Source: Cupriavidus oxalaticus (lineage in GTDB: Bacteria > Pseudomonadota > Gammaproteobacteria > Burkholderiales > Burkholderiaceae). From it: a DNA stretch of 64,000 bases. Positions 16,015-26,176 of the stretch are shown one piece after another; position 1 is the stretch's first letter, and every line of letters starts with the position of its first letter. The notes under the pieces were generated by a model. The model did not search any database. It was not told where the DNA came from and was given only the letters and a program-made list of their open reading frames with translations. The stretch spans positions 2,604,001 to 2,668,000 of the forward strand of contig NZ_CP069812.1 in assembly GCF_016894385.1 (NCBI RefSeq), written 5' to 3'. Position numbers and translations under genes: made by a program.

Positions 16015-17544
16015 TTACTCGTTGTTGCCGGAACGCTGCAGGTGCAGTGCCGAGCGCTCGGTGTCGCCGGCGGTGCCGTCGCGGTCGGCCTGGCTGCGCG
16101 CGGTCTCCAGGCGGTCCAGGTAGGCCTCGTCGATATCGCCGGTGACGTAGCGGCCATCGAAGCACGAGGCATCGAAGTCCTTCAGCGCCGGGTTGATGTC
16201 GCGCACCGCCTGCTTCATCGCTTCCACGTCCTGGTACACAAGCTGGTCCGCGCCGATGATCTGGGCGATCTCTTCGTGCGTGCGGCCGTGCGCCACCAGT
16301 TCGCTGCGGGTCGGCATGTCGATGCCGTACACGTTGGGGTACTTCACCGGCGGCGCGGCCGAGGCGAAGATCACCTTGTTGGCGCCGGCGTCGCGCGCCA
16401 TCTGCACGATCTCGAACGAGGTGGTGCCGCGCACGATCGAGTCATCGACGATCAGCACGTTCTTGCCCTTGAACTCCACGCCCATGGCATTGAGCTTCTG
16501 GCGCACCGACTTCTTGCGCACCGCCTGGCCCGGCATGATGAAGGTGCGGCCGACATAGCGGTTCTTGAAGAAGCCTTCGCGGTAGTGGACGCCCAGGCGG
16601 TTGGCCACCTGCATCGCGGCCGGACGGCTGGAGTCGGGAATCGGCATCACCACGTCGATGTCGCCGGCCGACACTTCCTGGCGGATCTTTTCGGCCAGGT
16701 AGTCGCCCATGCGCAGGCGCGCGTCGTAGACGGGCACGCCGTCGATGCACGAATCCGGGCGGGCCAGGTAGACGTACTCGAAGATGCACGGCGTCAGCAC
16801 CGGATTGTCGGCGCATTGCTTGCTGTAGAGCTTGCCGTCCAGGTCGATGAAGATCGCTTCGCCCGCCGCCACGTCGCGCTCGAACTTGTAGCCGATGCCT
16901 TCCAGCGCCACGGACTCGGAGGCAACCATCCATTCCTTGCCCGTGGGCGTCTCGACGCTGCCCAGGCACAGCGGGCGGATGCCGAACGGATCGCGCACCG
17001 CCAGCATGCCGTAGCCGGCGATCTGCGCCGCGATGGCGTACGAGCCGCGCACGCGGCGGTGCATGCCCGCAACCGCCTTGAAGATCATTTCCGGATCGAG
17101 CGCCATGCCGTTGCTGGCGCGCTGCAGCTCGTCGGCCAGCACGTTCAGCAGCACTTCGGTATCCGAATGCGTGTTGATGTGGCGGCGGTCGCGGCGGAAC
17201 ATTTCCTCGCGCAGCTGCTGCCAGTTGGTCAGGTTGCCGTTATGCGCCAGGATGATGCCGTACGGGGCATTGACGTAGAACGGCTGCGCCTCTTCCTCGC
17301 TCGAGGCCGAGCCGGCGGTCGGGTAGCGCACCTGGCCGATGCCCGCGGTGCCCGGCAGGCCGCGCATGTTGCGGGTACGGAAGACGTCGCGCACCAGGCC
17401 GTTGGCCTTGTACATGTGGAAAGTACTGCCGTTGGCGGTGGCGATGCCGGCAGCATCCTGTCCGCGGTGTTGCAACAACAGCAGGCTGTCGTAAATCAGT
17501 TGGTTGACAGGCGTGGCTGAAACCACACCGACGATACCGCACAT
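16015..17544 (-). CDS. purF: Amidophosphoribosyltransferase
   Basis: 509 aa. The ATG at 17542-17544 is followed at once by CGIVGVVS, so Cys2 becomes the N-terminal nucleophile after Met removal (Ntn glutaminase). GGGAG lies upstream. The PRPP loop [14 protein letters not shown] is at about 358-371. It makes phosphoribosylamine from PRPP and glutamine, the first committed step of de novo purine synthesis. It sits in the folC-SPOR-cvpA-purF-metZ block, 104 bp after cvpA; the cvpA-purF pairing is conserved in proteobacteria. Confidence 0.97.
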   Translation of the reverse strand: MCGIVGVVSATPVNQLIYDSLLLLQHRGQDAAGIATANGSTFHMYKANGLVRDVFRTRNMRGLPGTAGIGQVRYPTAGSASSEEEAQPFYVNAPYGIILAHNGNLTNWQQLREEMFRRDRRHINTHSDTEVLLNVLADELQRASNGMALDPEMIFKAVAGMHRRVRGSYAIAAQIAGYGMLAVRDPFGIRPLCLGSVETPTGKEWMVASESVALEGIGYKFERDVAAGEAIFIDLDGKLYSKQCADNPVLTPCIFEYVYLARPDSCIDGVPVYDARLRMGDYLAEKIRQEVSAGDIDVVMPIPDSSRPAAMQVANRLGVHYREGFFKNRYVGRTFIMPGQAVRKKSVRQKLNAMGVEFKGKNVLIVDDSIVRGTTSFEIVQMARDAGANKVIFASAAPPVKYPNVYGIDMPTRSELVAHGRTHEEIAQIIGADQLVYQDVEAMKQAVRDINPALKDFDASCFDGRYVTGDIDEAYLDRLETARSQADRDGTAGDTERSALHLQRSGNNE

Positions 17545-17648
17545 GCCAAGCTCCCAGGAAAGGCTTTGAATCAGGGGGCGCAGCCTGGTCCGGCTATCCT
17601 TCCGGACCACAAGGCCTGCGTACTACTGGCCGGGCACCATGCCCGGCT

Positions 17649-18146
17649 TCATGTCTTGACGTATTTCGCCAGCTCCGGCGGCAGCCATGGCTTCACCGAT
17701 TCCATGGCCTGCATCACATACGGGCGGCTCACCGCATCGCGCCAGAACGGTTCTTCCGGCAATTTCGTCAGGCTGGCGAGGGTCACCATCACCATTACCA
17801 GCAGCGCGCCGCGCAGCAATCCGAACACCAGCCCGAGCCCGCGGTCCGCCGGCTTGAGGCCCGTGCTCTCCAGCAACTGCCCGACCACCATGCCGGCCAG
17901 CGACGCCCCGAGCACGGTGCCGATCAGCAGCACCACGAAACCCAGCGCGTGGCGGGCCAGCTCGCCGCCGGGCAGCGACTCGGGCATCCAGCCCGCCGCC
18001 ACCGCGCCGTAGCGGAACGCAACCCAGAACGCCACCACCCAGCCGATCAGCGACAGCACCTCGCGCACCAGGCCGCGCAGCACGCCCAGCGCGCCCGAGG
18101 CCAGCAGGATGAAGACCACGGCGTAGTCGAAGAAAGTCGGCTGCAT
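17649..18146 (-). CDS. cvpA: CvpA-family inner-membrane protein
   Basis: 165 aa with four membrane segments (FDYAVVFILLASGALGVLRG; EVLSLIGWVVAFWVAFRYG; HALGFVVLLIGTVLGASLAG; LGLVFGLLRGALLVMVMVTLA). GVLRGLVREVLSLIGW is the CvpA signature. The family is named from colicin V production; its cellular role is poorly defined but linked to envelope and bile tolerance in other species. It is 42 bp from the SPOR gene and upstream of purF, so probably part of one transcript. Confidence 0.92.
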   Translation of the reverse strand: MQPTFFDYAVVFILLASGALGVLRGLVREVLSLIGWVVAFWVAFRYGAVAAGWMPESLPGGELARHALGFVVLLIGTVLGASLAGMVVGQLLESTGLKPADRGLGLVFGLLRGALLVMVMVTLASLTKLPEEPFWRDAVSRPYVMQAMESVKPWLPPELAKYVKT

Positions 18147-18188
18147 CGTTGCTCGCTGCCGCGCCCACGCGCCAGGCAGCGCTGGCCC

Positions 18189-18899
18189 TTACTGTTCGAT
18201 CACCTTCGAGGTCAGGCCCACCGCCCGCACGCGCTTGTCGGCGGCATCGGCGGCGTCGCGGTCGCTGAAGGGACCGGCGCGCAGCAGGATACGCTCGCCG
18301 TCGGCCAGCACTTTCTTCTCCACATAGGCCGGCACCTTGCTCGCCTTGAGCTTGGCCAGCCAGGTCTTCGCCTTCTCTTCCGACGAGAACGCGCCGATCA
18401 GGATCAGGTACTTGCCGCTGCCCTGGGGCTTGGCCTCAGGCTTGGCTTCGGGCTTGGCCTCGGCGCGCTGGATGGGCTTGTCGGCAGGCTTGTCCGCCGT
18501 GCTGACGATTTCCTCGCCGGCATCGAGCGCCGCGGCGTCGTTGCGGGCCGCCGGCGCCGGCGGCAGCGGGTCGGCCTTGCGCGGCTCGACGCGGGGCTTG
18601 CTGCTGGCCTGCCCGCCGCTCACCTTGACCACGACATCGTCGGCCACCGGGCGCGGCTTGGTCTCGAACACGATCGGCAGCACGATCACCGCGGCCACCA
18701 CCAGCACCACGGCGCCGATCAGGCGGCGGCGCGCGCGCTGCTTCTGCGGGAATTCAGGATCAAGCGTGTCGTCGGCATATTCGTCGGCGAGACGGCGCGA
18801 CGAGGCGATGCCTGCACCCGGGTCGTTGCGCTGGCGGCGCGCACGCTCCGGTGCCGGGTCGTTGCCCTTGCGGGAAGAAAACAGCGAAAGCAGGCCCAT
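18189..18899 (-). CDS. SPOR-domain (DedD-like) protein
   Basis: 236 aa. A basic cytoplasmic N-terminus is followed by one membrane segment at about residues 58-80 (RRLIGAVVLVVAAVIVLPIVF). Then comes a Lys/Ala/Pro-rich linker with AEAKPEAKPEAKPQ repeats, and a C-terminal SPOR domain at about 158-236 (YLILIGAFSSEEKAKTWLAKLK…LLRAGPFSDRDAA). SPOR domains bind denuded septal glycan, so it probably acts at the division site as DedD does in E. coli. It is located between folC and cvpA as in Pseudomonas and Enterobacteria. Confidence 0.9.
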   Translation of the reverse strand: MGLLSLFSSRKGNDPAPERARRQRNDPGAGIASSRRLADEYADDTLDPEFPQKQRARRRLIGAVVLVVAAVIVLPIVFETKPRPVADDVVVKVSGGQASSKPRVEPRKADPLPPAPAARNDAAALDAGEEIVSTADKPADKPIQRAEAKPEAKPEAKPQGSGKYLILIGAFSSEEKAKTWLAKLKASKVPAYVEKKVLADGERILLRAGPFSDRDAADAADKRVRAVGLTSKVIEQ

Positions 18900-18966
18900 A
18901 GATTGGTTCGGTGCGACAGCCCCCTCAGGCAGGGGCCGGTCGTTGCGTTTGCCGCTCAGTGCCAGG

Positions 18967-20277
18967 TCAGTTGGCTTGCGTGGCCCGGTAGGCCATCACG
19001 CCGGCGACGGTATAGAACGATCCGAAGACCAGAATTCTATCATTCTCGGTCGCTCTCTCCATGGCGTCGCGGAACGCCGCCTCCGGACTGGAAAAGCAGG
19101 CGGCGGTAGCATCGGGGCCGGCGCGGAAACCGCCCCCCTCCAGCTTCGCCAGCACGTCGGCGGCGCTGGCGGCGCGCTCGGTCGGCAGGTCGCACAGGCA
19201 CCAGTGGTCGACCTTGTCGGCCACGTGCTGCAGCACGCCGGCGATATCCTTGTCCTGCATCGCGCCGAACACCGCATAGGTGTAGCGGAAGAAGCCCATG
19301 TTCTCCAGGTTCTGCCCCAGCGTGGCGGCCGCGTGCGGATTATGCGCCACGTCCAGGATCACCGCGGGCCGTCCCGGCAGCACCTGGAAGCGCCCCGGCA
19401 GCTCGACGAACGCGAGCCCGTTGCGCACCTCCTGCGCGCTCACGGGCAGTTGCGGGCGCATGGCCTGCAGCGCGGCCAGCACGGCGGCGGCGTTCAGCAG
19501 CTGGTTGGCGCCGCGCAGCGCCGGGTAGCCCAGGCCGTTGAGCTTGCGCCCGCCGCCGCTCCAGTCCCATTGCTGGCGTTCCTGGCCCTTGGCCGCGTGG
19601 AAGTGAAAATCGCGGCCCACCAGCCACAGCTCGGCGCCGATGGCCTCGGCATGCGCCACCAGCGACTTGGGCGGCATCGGGTCGCCGCAGACCGCCGGCA
19701 CGCCCGGGCGGAAGATGCCGGCCTTCTCGAAGCCGATTTCCTCGCGCGTGTTGCCCAGGTACTGGGTATGGTCGATATCGATGCTGGTGACGATGGCGCA
19801 GTGGGTATCGATCACATTGGTCGCATCCAGGCGGCCGCCCAGCCCGACTTCGAGAATGATCGCGTCCAGGCCGGAAGCGGCGAAGAAATGGATGATCGCC
19901 AGCGTGGTGAACTCGAAGTACGTCAGGCTGACCGGGTCGGCAAAGCTGTTGCGCGCGCGCTCCACCGCCTCGAAGTGCGGCAGCAGCTGCGCATCGGTCG
20001 CCATCTCGCCATTGAGGCGCGCACGCTCGTTGAACGAGATCAGGTGCGGCGAGGTATGGCAGCCCACCTTGTAGCCGGCTTCGAGCAGGATGCGCTCGAG
20101 CATGGCGCAGGTCGAGCCCTTGCCGTTGGTGCCGCCCACGGTGAAGACCGTGGCGTCGATGCGCAGCCCAAGGGCTTCCTTCACGCGTGTGATACGCGTC
20201 AGGCCCATGTCGATGCCCACGGGGTGGGCGGTTTCGAGATGGGCGAGCCATTCGGGGAGCGTGTGGAAGACAGGCAT
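18967..20277 (-). CDS. folC: Bifunctional dihydrofolate synthase / folylpolyglutamate synthase
   Basis: 436 aa. P-loop GGTNGKGST is at 48-56, and TSPHLISFNERARLNGE near 75 is the folate-binding omega loop. EVGLGGRLDATNVI near 145 and the Mur-ligase-like C-terminal domain (VILDVAHNPHAA near 305) complete the fold. It adds glutamate to dihydropteroate and then extends folates, in the cytoplasm. It follows accD by about 164 bp; that gap contains four tandem 9-bp repeats close to the start codon. Confidence 0.96.
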   Translation of the reverse strand: MPVFHTLPEWLAHLETAHPVGIDMGLTRITRVKEALGLRIDATVFTVGGTNGKGSTCAMLERILLEAGYKVGCHTSPHLISFNERARLNGEMATDAQLLPHFEAVERARNSFADPVSLTYFEFTTLAIIHFFAASGLDAIILEVGLGGRLDATNVIDTHCAIVTSIDIDHTQYLGNTREEIGFEKAGIFRPGVPAVCGDPMPPKSLVAHAEAIGAELWLVGRDFHFHAAKGQERQQWDWSGGGRKLNGLGYPALRGANQLLNAAAVLAALQAMRPQLPVSAQEVRNGLAFVELPGRFQVLPGRPAVILDVAHNPHAAATLGQNLENMGFFRYTYAVFGAMQDKDIAGVLQHVADKVDHWCLCDLPTERAASAADVLAKLEGGGFRAGPDATAACFSSPEAAFRDAMERATENDRILVFGSFYTVAGVMAYRATQAN

Positions 20278-20292
20278 TTCAGGTGTGCGAGG

Positions 20293-20328
20293 GAAGCGTT
20301 TGAAGCGTTTGAAGCGTTTGAAGCGTTT
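20293..20328. repeat. Four tandem 9-bp repeats upstream of folC
   Basis: GAAGCGTTT is repeated exactly four times (20293, 20302, 20311, 20320), 16-51 bp before the folC ATG on the minus strand. It is a candidate slippage tract altering leader length or spacing, not coding. Confidence 0.9.
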
Positions 20329-20441
20329 GCTACCAGATTCGGGCAGGCGGGCGCAAAGTCAAGGGCCGGCGCCGCGGGCGTCCAGAAAAGGCGAAAGGCG
20401 CGTCAACCACCCGCGCCTTCAGACCAGCGATATTTGCGGCG

Positions 20442-21314
20442 TTATGCCACCGCGTCGGCCGGCTGCTTCTGCAGCAGCGCCAGCAGCTGCGCCAGTTCGG
20501 CGCGCATCTTGCGGCGGTCGACGATCATGTCGATGGCGCCCTTCTGCAGCAGGAACTCCGAGCGCTGGAAGCCTTCCGGCAGCTTCTCGCGCACGGTCTG
20601 CTCGATCACGCGCGGGCCGGCAAAGCCGATCAGCGCCTTCGGCTCGGCGATCACCACGTCGCCCAGGAAGGCGAACGAGGCCGACACGCCGCCCATGGTC
20701 GGGTCGGTCAGCACGCTGATAAACGGCAGCTTGCTCGCGCTCAGCTGGTTCAGCATGGCCGTAGTCTTGGCCATCTGCAGCAGCGACAGCAGGCTCTCCT
20801 GCATGCGCGCGCCGCCGGTGGCGGTAAAGCAGATGAACGGCACCTTCTGCTCGAGCGCGGCCTGCGCGCCGCGCACGAAGCGCTCGCCCACCACCGAGCC
20901 CATCGAGCCGCCCATGAACTCGAACTCGAAGCAGCTCGCCACCACCGGGATGGTGTGGATGGCACCGCCCATCACCACCATGGCGTCGGTCTCGCCGGTA
21001 TCGTCCATGGCCGCCTTGATGCGGTCCGGGTACTTCTTCGAATCCTTGAACTTGAGCGCGTCGACCGGCACGATCTCCTGGCCGATCTCGTAGCGGCCTT
21101 CGGCGTCCAGCAGCGCGTCCAGGCGCTCACGCGCGTTGATGCGCATGTGGTGGTCGCATTTGGGGCAGACGTGCAGGTTGGCCTCGACGTCGGTCCGGTA
21201 CAGGGTGGACTCGCACGACGGGCACTTGACCCACAACCCCTCCGGGATGCCCTTGCGGGTACGGGGGTCGGTCTGTTGAATCTTGGGGGGCAGGAGTTTA
21301 TCCAACCAGCTCAT
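20442..21314 (-). CDS. accD: Acetyl-CoA carboxylase carboxyltransferase subunit beta
   Basis: 290 aa from the ATG at 21312-21314 (AAAGGAG 7 nt upstream). The N-terminal zinc ribbon has Cys31, Cys34, Cys50 and Cys53. The crotonase-like carboxyltransferase domain contains [33 protein letters not shown] and [16 protein letters not shown]. With AccA it transfers carboxyl from biotin to acetyl-CoA, making malonyl-CoA for fatty-acid synthesis. It is placed between trpA and folC as in Pseudomonas and Ralstonia. Confidence 0.97.
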   Translation of the reverse strand: MSWLDKLLPPKIQQTDPRTRKGIPEGLWVKCPSCESTLYRTDVEANLHVCPKCDHHMRINARERLDALLDAEGRYEIGQEIVPVDALKFKDSKKYPDRIKAAMDDTGETDAMVVMGGAIHTIPVVASCFEFEFMGGSMGSVVGERFVRGAQAALEQKVPFICFTATGGARMQESLLSLLQMAKTTAMLNQLSASKLPFISVLTDPTMGGVSASFAFLGDVVIAEPKALIGFAGPRVIEQTVREKLPEGFQRSEFLLQKGAIDMIVDRRKMRAELAQLLALLQKQPADAVA

Positions 21315-21489
21315 GAAAGCTCCTTTCGGATAGCTGCGCGCCGCCGGCAAACCCTGTGTCAGGGCGAACTTCGGCAGGAGGCAGGGAATCAACCCGCGAA
21401 TTTACCACGCCGGGCCGGTTACCTCGAAGCGCGGCGCGCTGATTGAGCACGTCACATCACTTCAGGAGGACTGCCAGGCCAGGTTTAGG

Positions 21490-22290
21490 TCACTTGGCGT
21501 CCAGCGCCTGGCGGATCTCCGCGATAAACGACTGCAGCGCCGCCACCGCCTGCTCGCGCGGCGTGTCTTCCAGCAACTGCACCAGGCGGCTGCCGATCAC
21601 CACCGCGTCGGACACGCTGCCGATCGCGCGCGCGGTCTGCGCGTCGCGGATGCCGAAGCCCACGCCCACCGGCAGGTTGGCGTGCTGCCTGATCAGCGGC
21701 AGGCGCGACGCCACGCTGTCCAGATCGATCGACGCGGAACCGGTCACGCCCTTGAGCGAGACATAGTAAAGATAGCCGCTGGCGACCTTGGCCACGGCCT
21801 CGATGCGCGCATCGGTGGAGGTCGGCGCCAGCAGGAAGATCGGGTCCATGCCGTGGTCGCGCATCAGCCCGGCGAACGACTCGCACTCCTCGGGCGGATA
21901 GTCGACCACCAGCACGCCATCCACGCCGGCCGCGCTCGCGGCCCTGGCAAAGGCCTCTTCGCCCATGCGCTCGATCGGGTTGGCGTAGCCCATCAGCACC
22001 ACCGGGGTCTCGGCATTGGCCTGGCGGAACTCGCGCACCCACTGCAGCACCTGGGTCAGCGACACGCCCTGCGCCAGCGCGCGCTCTGAGGCGCGCTGGA
22101 TCACCGGGCCGTCGGCCATCGGGTCGGAGAACGGCACGCCCAGCTCGATCACGTCGGCGCCGCCCGCCACCAGCGCGTGCATCAGCGCCACGGTCAGGCC
22201 GGGCTCGGGATCGCCGGCGGTGATAAACGGAATCAGGCCCTTCTTCTGCTGCGCGGCCAGCGCCGCGAACGTCTTCTGGATACGGGACAT
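21490..22290 (-). CDS. trpA: Tryptophan synthase alpha subunit
   Basis: 266 aa. Catalytic Glu49 ([12 protein letters not shown]) and Asp60 (PMADGP) are in their canonical positions. TIM-barrel markers include [14 protein letters not shown] and [12 protein letters not shown]. It cleaves indole-3-glycerol phosphate and channels indole to TrpB. Unusually, it is separated from trpB by a DNA methyltransferase gene whose stop lies 1 bp upstream of this ATG, so translation of the three is coupled. Confidence 0.97.
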   Translation of the reverse strand: MSRIQKTFAALAAQQKKGLIPFITAGDPEPGLTVALMHALVAGGADVIELGVPFSDPMADGPVIQRASERALAQGVSLTQVLQWVREFRQANAETPVVLMGYANPIERMGEEAFARAASAAGVDGVLVVDYPPEECESFAGLMRDHGMDPIFLLAPTSTDARIEAVAKVASGYLYYVSLKGVTGSASIDLDSVASRLPLIRQHANLPVGVGFGIRDAQTARAIGSVSDAVVIGSRLVQLLEDTPREQAVAALQSFIAEIRQALDAK

Positions 22291-22291
22291 A

Positions 22292-23203
22292 TCAGGGAAT
22301 CAGGTGAGGCCGCGGCGCCGGCGAGGCGTCGTCGTTGGCGGCGGCCGGGGTTGGGGTGACGTCAGGCTCGATCGCGGGCATGGCTTGCGCGGCCGCGGCC
22401 ACGCGCCCGCACGCCACCTGCACGTACTCCGGGTTGATCTCGTAGCCAACAAAGCGGCGGCCGTGGCGCAGGCACGCCACCGCGGTGGTGCCGCTGCCCG
22501 CGAACGGGTCCAGCACCAGGCCGCCCGGCGGGCAACTCGACAGCACCATGCGCTCGACGATCTCCAGCGGCTTCTGCGTCGGGTGGTTGGCGCGCTCGGG
22601 ATCCTGCCGGTGGATGCGCGAGATGCTCCACAGGTCCTTGGGGTTGTAGCCCACCTCCAGCCACTTCTTGCCCTCGAAGCGCGGGCGGCTGCGCGCCTTC
22701 TTGGTCTCGGGGTCGTACGGGATGCGGACCGGGTCGAGATCGAAGTAGTAGTCGCGCGCCCTGGCAAAGAAGCCGATGTTGTCGTGCACCGAAGAGAACT
22801 TGCGCGTGGTGCCGCCCATGCTGGGCACGCGGCGGTCCCAGATGATCTCGTTGATCATCGTCAGGCGCCGCTTGAGCATCACGAACAGCTCCGGCGAATA
22901 CTGCCAGGTGCAGAACAGGTAGAGCGTGCCCTTGGGCGCAAGCTTGGGCACGACCGCGTCCATCCAGCGCTCGGACCAGTCCAGGTAGGCCTGGCCCGAC
23001 AGCAGGTCGGAATCGTTGCCGTAGTCCTTGCCCAGGCCGTACGGCGGATCGGCCACGATCAGGTCGACCGAGCCGTCCGGCAGGCGGGCAATGCCCTCGA
23101 ACATGTCTTCCTGGAACAATTGCAGCGGGGGGGCGCCGGACGCGCCAGGCAAGACGTCGGCCCCGCCAACGGCGAGGCCCTGGGGGTGAGGCAGCGCGCG
23201 CAT
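22292..23203 (-). CDS. Orphan beta-class N6-adenine (or N4-cytosine) DNA methyltransferase inside the trp operon
   Basis: 303 aa. Motif IV DPPY at 52-55 precedes motif [10 protein letters not shown] at about 230-238, the beta-class order. The region between ([26 protein letters not shown]…) should hold the target-recognition domain. The ATG overlaps the trpB stop (ATGA) and the stop is 1 bp before trpA, so it is translated with the trp enzymes. No restriction endonuclease is near. Methylases at this locus in Burkholderiaceae have been linked to the motif GTWWAC, from memory of Ralstonia and Burkholderia methylome work; applying that here is inference. The likely role is epigenetic rather than defence. 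Confidence 0.9.
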   Translation of the reverse strand: MRALPHPQGLAVGGADVLPGASGAPPLQLFQEDMFEGIARLPDGSVDLIVADPPYGLGKDYGNDSDLLSGQAYLDWSERWMDAVVPKLAPKGTLYLFCTWQYSPELFVMLKRRLTMINEIIWDRRVPSMGGTTRKFSSVHDNIGFFARARDYYFDLDPVRIPYDPETKKARSRPRFEGKKWLEVGYNPKDLWSISRIHRQDPERANHPTQKPLEIVERMVLSSCPPGGLVLDPFAGSGTTAVACLRHGRRFVGYEINPEYVQVACGRVAAAAQAMPAIEPDVTPTPAAANDDASPAPRPHLIP

Positions 23204-24396
23204 CAGAGCTTGAGCCCCGCGCGCTCGGCCACGGTATGCATGTCCTTGTCGCCGCGTCCGGACAGGTTCACCAGCAGCAGCTTGTCCTTGGGCAGCGTCG
23301 GCGCCAGCTTGCAGGCGTAGGCGATCGCGTGGCTCGACTCCAGCGCCGGGATGATGCCCTCGATGCGGCAGCAGTCGTGGAAGGCCTTGAGCGCTTCCTC
23401 GTCGGTGATCGGCACGTACTGCGCGCGGCCGCTGTCCTTGAGCCAGGCATGCTCGGGGCCGACGCCGGGGTAGTCCAGGCCGGCCGACACCGAATGGGTC
23501 TCGATGATCTGGCCGTTGTCGTCCTGCAGCAGGTAGGTGCGGTTGCCGTGCAGCACGCCGGGCGTGCCGCCGGTCAGCGATGCGGCATGGCGGCCGGTGT
23601 CCAGCCCGTCGCCGGCGGCTTCGACGCCGATCAGCTGCACGTCCTGGTGCTCGATATACGGATAGAAGATGCCCATGGCATTGGAGCCGCCGCCCACGCA
23701 GGCGATCACGGCATCCGGCTGGCGGCCCGCCAGCTCCGGCATCTGCACCTTGGCTTCCTCGCCGATCACGCACTGGAAGTCGCGCACCATCATCGGGTAC
23801 GGGTGCGGGCCGGCCACCGTGCCGATGATGTAGAAGGTGTTCTCGACGTTGGTGACCCAGTCGCGCATGGCTTCATTGAGCGCGTCCTTGAGCGTGCGCG
23901 AGCCGCTTTCCACCGGCACCACGGTGGCGCCCAGCAGCTTCATGCGGTAGACGTTGGCGGCCTGGCGCCTGACGTCCTCGGCGCCCATGTAGACCACGCA
24001 CTCCATGCCGAAGCGGGCGGCGATGGTGGCCGTGGCCACGCCGTGCTGCCCCGCCCCGGTCTCGGCGATCACACGCGGCTTGCCCATGCGCTTGGCCAGC
24101 AGCGCCTGGCCGATGACGTTGTTGATCTTGTGCGCGCCGGTGTGGTTCAGGTCTTCGCGCTTGAAGTAGATCTGCGCGCCGCCGAGCGTCTCGCTCCAGC
24201 GCTGCGCGTGGTAGATCGGCGACGGGCGGCCGACGAAGTGCTTCAGCTCACGGCGGAATTCGGCATCGAACTCGGGATCCTTCTGGTAGTGCGCATAGGC
24301 TTCGCGCAGCTCGTCCAGCGCGTGGACCAGCGTCTCGGAAACGAAGGTGCCGCCATAGGGGCCGAAATGGCCACGGGAATCGGGCAGGTCGTACAT
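23203..24396 (-). CDS. trpB: Tryptophan synthase beta subunit
   Basis: 397 aa. PLP lysine Lys90 lies in [24 protein letters not shown] and [10 protein letters not shown] are the indole/serine and phosphate-binding motifs. It condenses indole with serine. Its stop overlaps the start of the DNA methylase. trpF lies 124 bp upstream on the same strand. Confidence 0.97.
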   Translation of the reverse strand: MYDLPDSRGHFGPYGGTFVSETLVHALDELREAYAHYQKDPEFDAEFRRELKHFVGRPSPIYHAQRWSETLGGAQIYFKREDLNHTGAHKINNVIGQALLAKRMGKPRVIAETGAGQHGVATATIAARFGMECVVYMGAEDVRRQAANVYRMKLLGATVVPVESGSRTLKDALNEAMRDWVTNVENTFYIIGTVAGPHPYPMMVRDFQCVIGEEAKVQMPELAGRQPDAVIACVGGGSNAMGIFYPYIEHQDVQLIGVEAAGDGLDTGRHAASLTGGTPGVLHGNRTYLLQDDNGQIIETHSVSAGLDYPGVGPEHAWLKDSGRAQYVPITDEEALKAFHDCCRIEGIIPALESSHAIAYACKLAPTLPKDKLLLVNLSGRGDKDMHTVAERAGLKL

Positions 24397-24520
24397 GTCT
24401 AGGCTCTTCGGAACAGCGTCCTTGCCTCAGCCGGCAAGGGCGCGTAGTTGACTGGGGTGCGCGATGGCCGCCTTGAAGCGGCGGACACGGGGTGGGCAAG
24501 GGACCGGGCTTCGATCCGGC

Positions 24521-25243
24521 TCATCCGGCCTCGGCGCTGCGGACAGCGCGCACGAATTCGGCAATGCGGGCGTGGTCCTTCACGCCCTTGGCGGCCTCTA
24601 CCCCGCTGCTGACGTCCACAGCGTAGGGCCGCACGCGTTCAATCGCGCCAGCGACGTTTTGCGCGTTCAACCCACCACTCAAAACGATGCGAGGAGCGCC
24701 GCTTGCGTTCGGGTTGCCGGTTGCCGGAACCGGAGGATTGGGCGGAAGCCATGCCGGAGGAATCAGGGTCCAGTCGAAGACGTGGCCGCCACCGCCGTAG
24801 CCTTCGACGAAGGCATCGAGCAGCAAGGCAGCGGCATCACGGTATTGGTCGGCAAATTCTACCAAATCAAGCCCCGCACGGACACGGGCGGCGCGCAGGA
24901 ACGGCAGGCGGCAGCGCTGGGCGGCCTGGGTACAGAACTGCGGGGTTTCGTCGCCGTGCAGCTGCAGCAGCGTCAACGGCACACGCTCGGCCACGTGGGC
25001 GATGTCCTCCAGCTCGGCGTTGACGAACAGGCCCGTCACCGCGACGAAGGGCCCGGCGGCCTCGGCCAGTGCCGCGGCGCGCGCCACGTCGACATAGCGC
25101 GGGCTCTTCGGGTAGAACACCAGCCCGATCGCGTCGGCGCCGGCATCGACGGCAGCGCGCACGTCGTCCTCGCGGGTCAGGCCGCAGATCTTGATGCGGG
25201 TGCGCCGCGGCAGGTGCACCGCACTGCCCTCAGGCTGCGTCAT
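24521..25243 (-). CDS. trpF: Phosphoribosylanthranilate isomerase
   Basis: 240 aa from the ATG at 25241-25243, overlapping the end of truA by 14 bp. [13 protein letters not shown] holds the catalytic Cys, and [12 protein letters not shown] and [12 protein letters not shown] hold the Asp and phosphate loop. It is longer than the usual 200-210 aa because of a Pro-rich insert ([21 protein letters not shown]) before the last strands. It performs the Amadori isomerisation in tryptophan synthesis. Confidence 0.95.
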   Translation of the reverse strand: MTQPEGSAVHLPRRTRIKICGLTREDDVRAAVDAGADAIGLVFYPKSPRYVDVARAAALAEAAGPFVAVTGLFVNAELEDIAHVAERVPLTLLQLHGDETPQFCTQAAQRCRLPFLRAARVRAGLDLVEFADQYRDAAALLLDAFVEGYGGGGHVFDWTLIPPAWLPPNPPVPATGNPNASGAPRIVLSGGLNAQNVAGAIERVRPYAVDVSSGVEAAKGVKDHARIAEFVRAVRSAEAG

Positions 25244-26048
25244 CGAACACTCCATGGAACAGGCTCGCGGACGGGTCGGCCGCGGGGATCGGGTAAGCAT
25301 CAGGATACTTGACCCCGACCAGGTAGAGGCCATCCGGCATGAATGTGGGCGCTGCCAGCTTGCGGTCGCGCCCGGCCAGCACCTGCGCCAGCCACTGCGG
25401 CGGATAGCGGCGCCGGCCCACCGCCACCAGGCAGCCCATCAGGTTGCGCACCATATGGTGCAGGAAGGCGCTGGCGCGGAAGCGCAGGAACACCCAGTTG
25501 CCGTCGTCGCGGATCGTGACGTCGTACAGGGTCTTGACCGGCGACTTGGCCTGGCATTCGGCGGCGCGGAAAGCGGAAAAGTCGTGCTCGCCGACCAGAT
25601 ACGCCGCGGCTTCGCGCATGGTGTCCACGTCGAGCCGTTGTCCGGGCGGCAGCATCTGGTAGCCGGCGCGGCCATGCACCATTGGCACCCGGTGCGGACC
25701 GGTGTAGAGCGCGTAGTAATACATGCGCTCGTACGCCAGGAAGCGGGCATGGAAGCCTTCGTCGACCGGCAGCGCCCACTGCAGCGCGATCGACGGCGGC
25801 AGGAAGGCATTGACGCCGCGCACCCAGGAGAAGGGCTCGCGTTCCAGCCCGGTATCCAGGTGGATGACCTGCCCCAGCGCATGCACGCCGGTATCGGTGC
25901 GCCCCGCCACGGTGGTCAGCAGGCGCACGCCGGCGAAGCGCTCGATGGCGTCTTCCAGGTGATCCTGCACGGTATTGCGGTGTGGCTGCGACTGCCAGCC
26001 GGAAAAGGCGGCGCCGTCGTAGTGCAGGCCAAGTGCGATGCGGTTCAT
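25230..26048 (-). CDS. truA: tRNA pseudouridine(38-40) synthase
   Basis: 272 aa from the ATG at 26046-26048. Catalytic Asp52 lies in [14 protein letters not shown]; the N-terminus [19 protein letters not shown] is typical. It modifies uridines 38-40 in the anticodon arm of many tRNAs. It overlaps trpF and follows fimV, an order conserved with Pseudomonas. Confidence 0.96.
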   Translation of the reverse strand: MNRIALGLHYDGAAFSGWQSQPHRNTVQDHLEDAIERFAGVRLLTTVAGRTDTGVHALGQVIHLDTGLEREPFSWVRGVNAFLPPSIALQWALPVDEGFHARFLAYERMYYYALYTGPHRVPMVHGRAGYQMLPPGQRLDVDTMREAAAYLVGEHDFSAFRAAECQAKSPVKTLYDVTIRDDGNWVFLRFRASAFLHHMVRNLMGCLVAVGRRRYPPQWLAQVLAGRDRKLAAPTFMPDGLYLVGVKYPDAYPIPAADPSASLFHGVFDDAA

Positions 26049-26091
26049 GTCAGGGGAAAAAGCATGGCGGCGAGCAGGCAATGCGCGCCGG

Positions 26092-26128
26092 AAAAGCAAA
26101 TGCGCCGGAAGGGACGCTTCCGGCGCAT
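26092..26128 (-). terminator. Terminator after fimV
   Basis: On the minus strand a stem ATGCGCCGGAA/TTCCGGCGCAT with a short loop is followed by TTGCTTTTCC. It separates fimV from truA. Confidence 0.75.
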
Positions 26129-26176
26129 CGCTTCATGCCGCGGCAACGCGTGCCGCGGCGGAGCGTCAATGATAGC

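Noticed and set aside
14473..17520. Very long open frame (about 1,015 codons) antisense to metZ and purF
   Set aside because: The translation is His/Arg/Gln/Val low-complexity with no motif, a third-position GC shadow of two well supported genes.
20293..20328. CRISPR-like array
   Set aside because: Only 9-bp units with no spacers; simple tandem repeat.
18337..21093. About 918-codon plus-strand frame over SPOR, folC and accD
   Set aside because: Antisense to three conserved genes, no RBS, biased composition.
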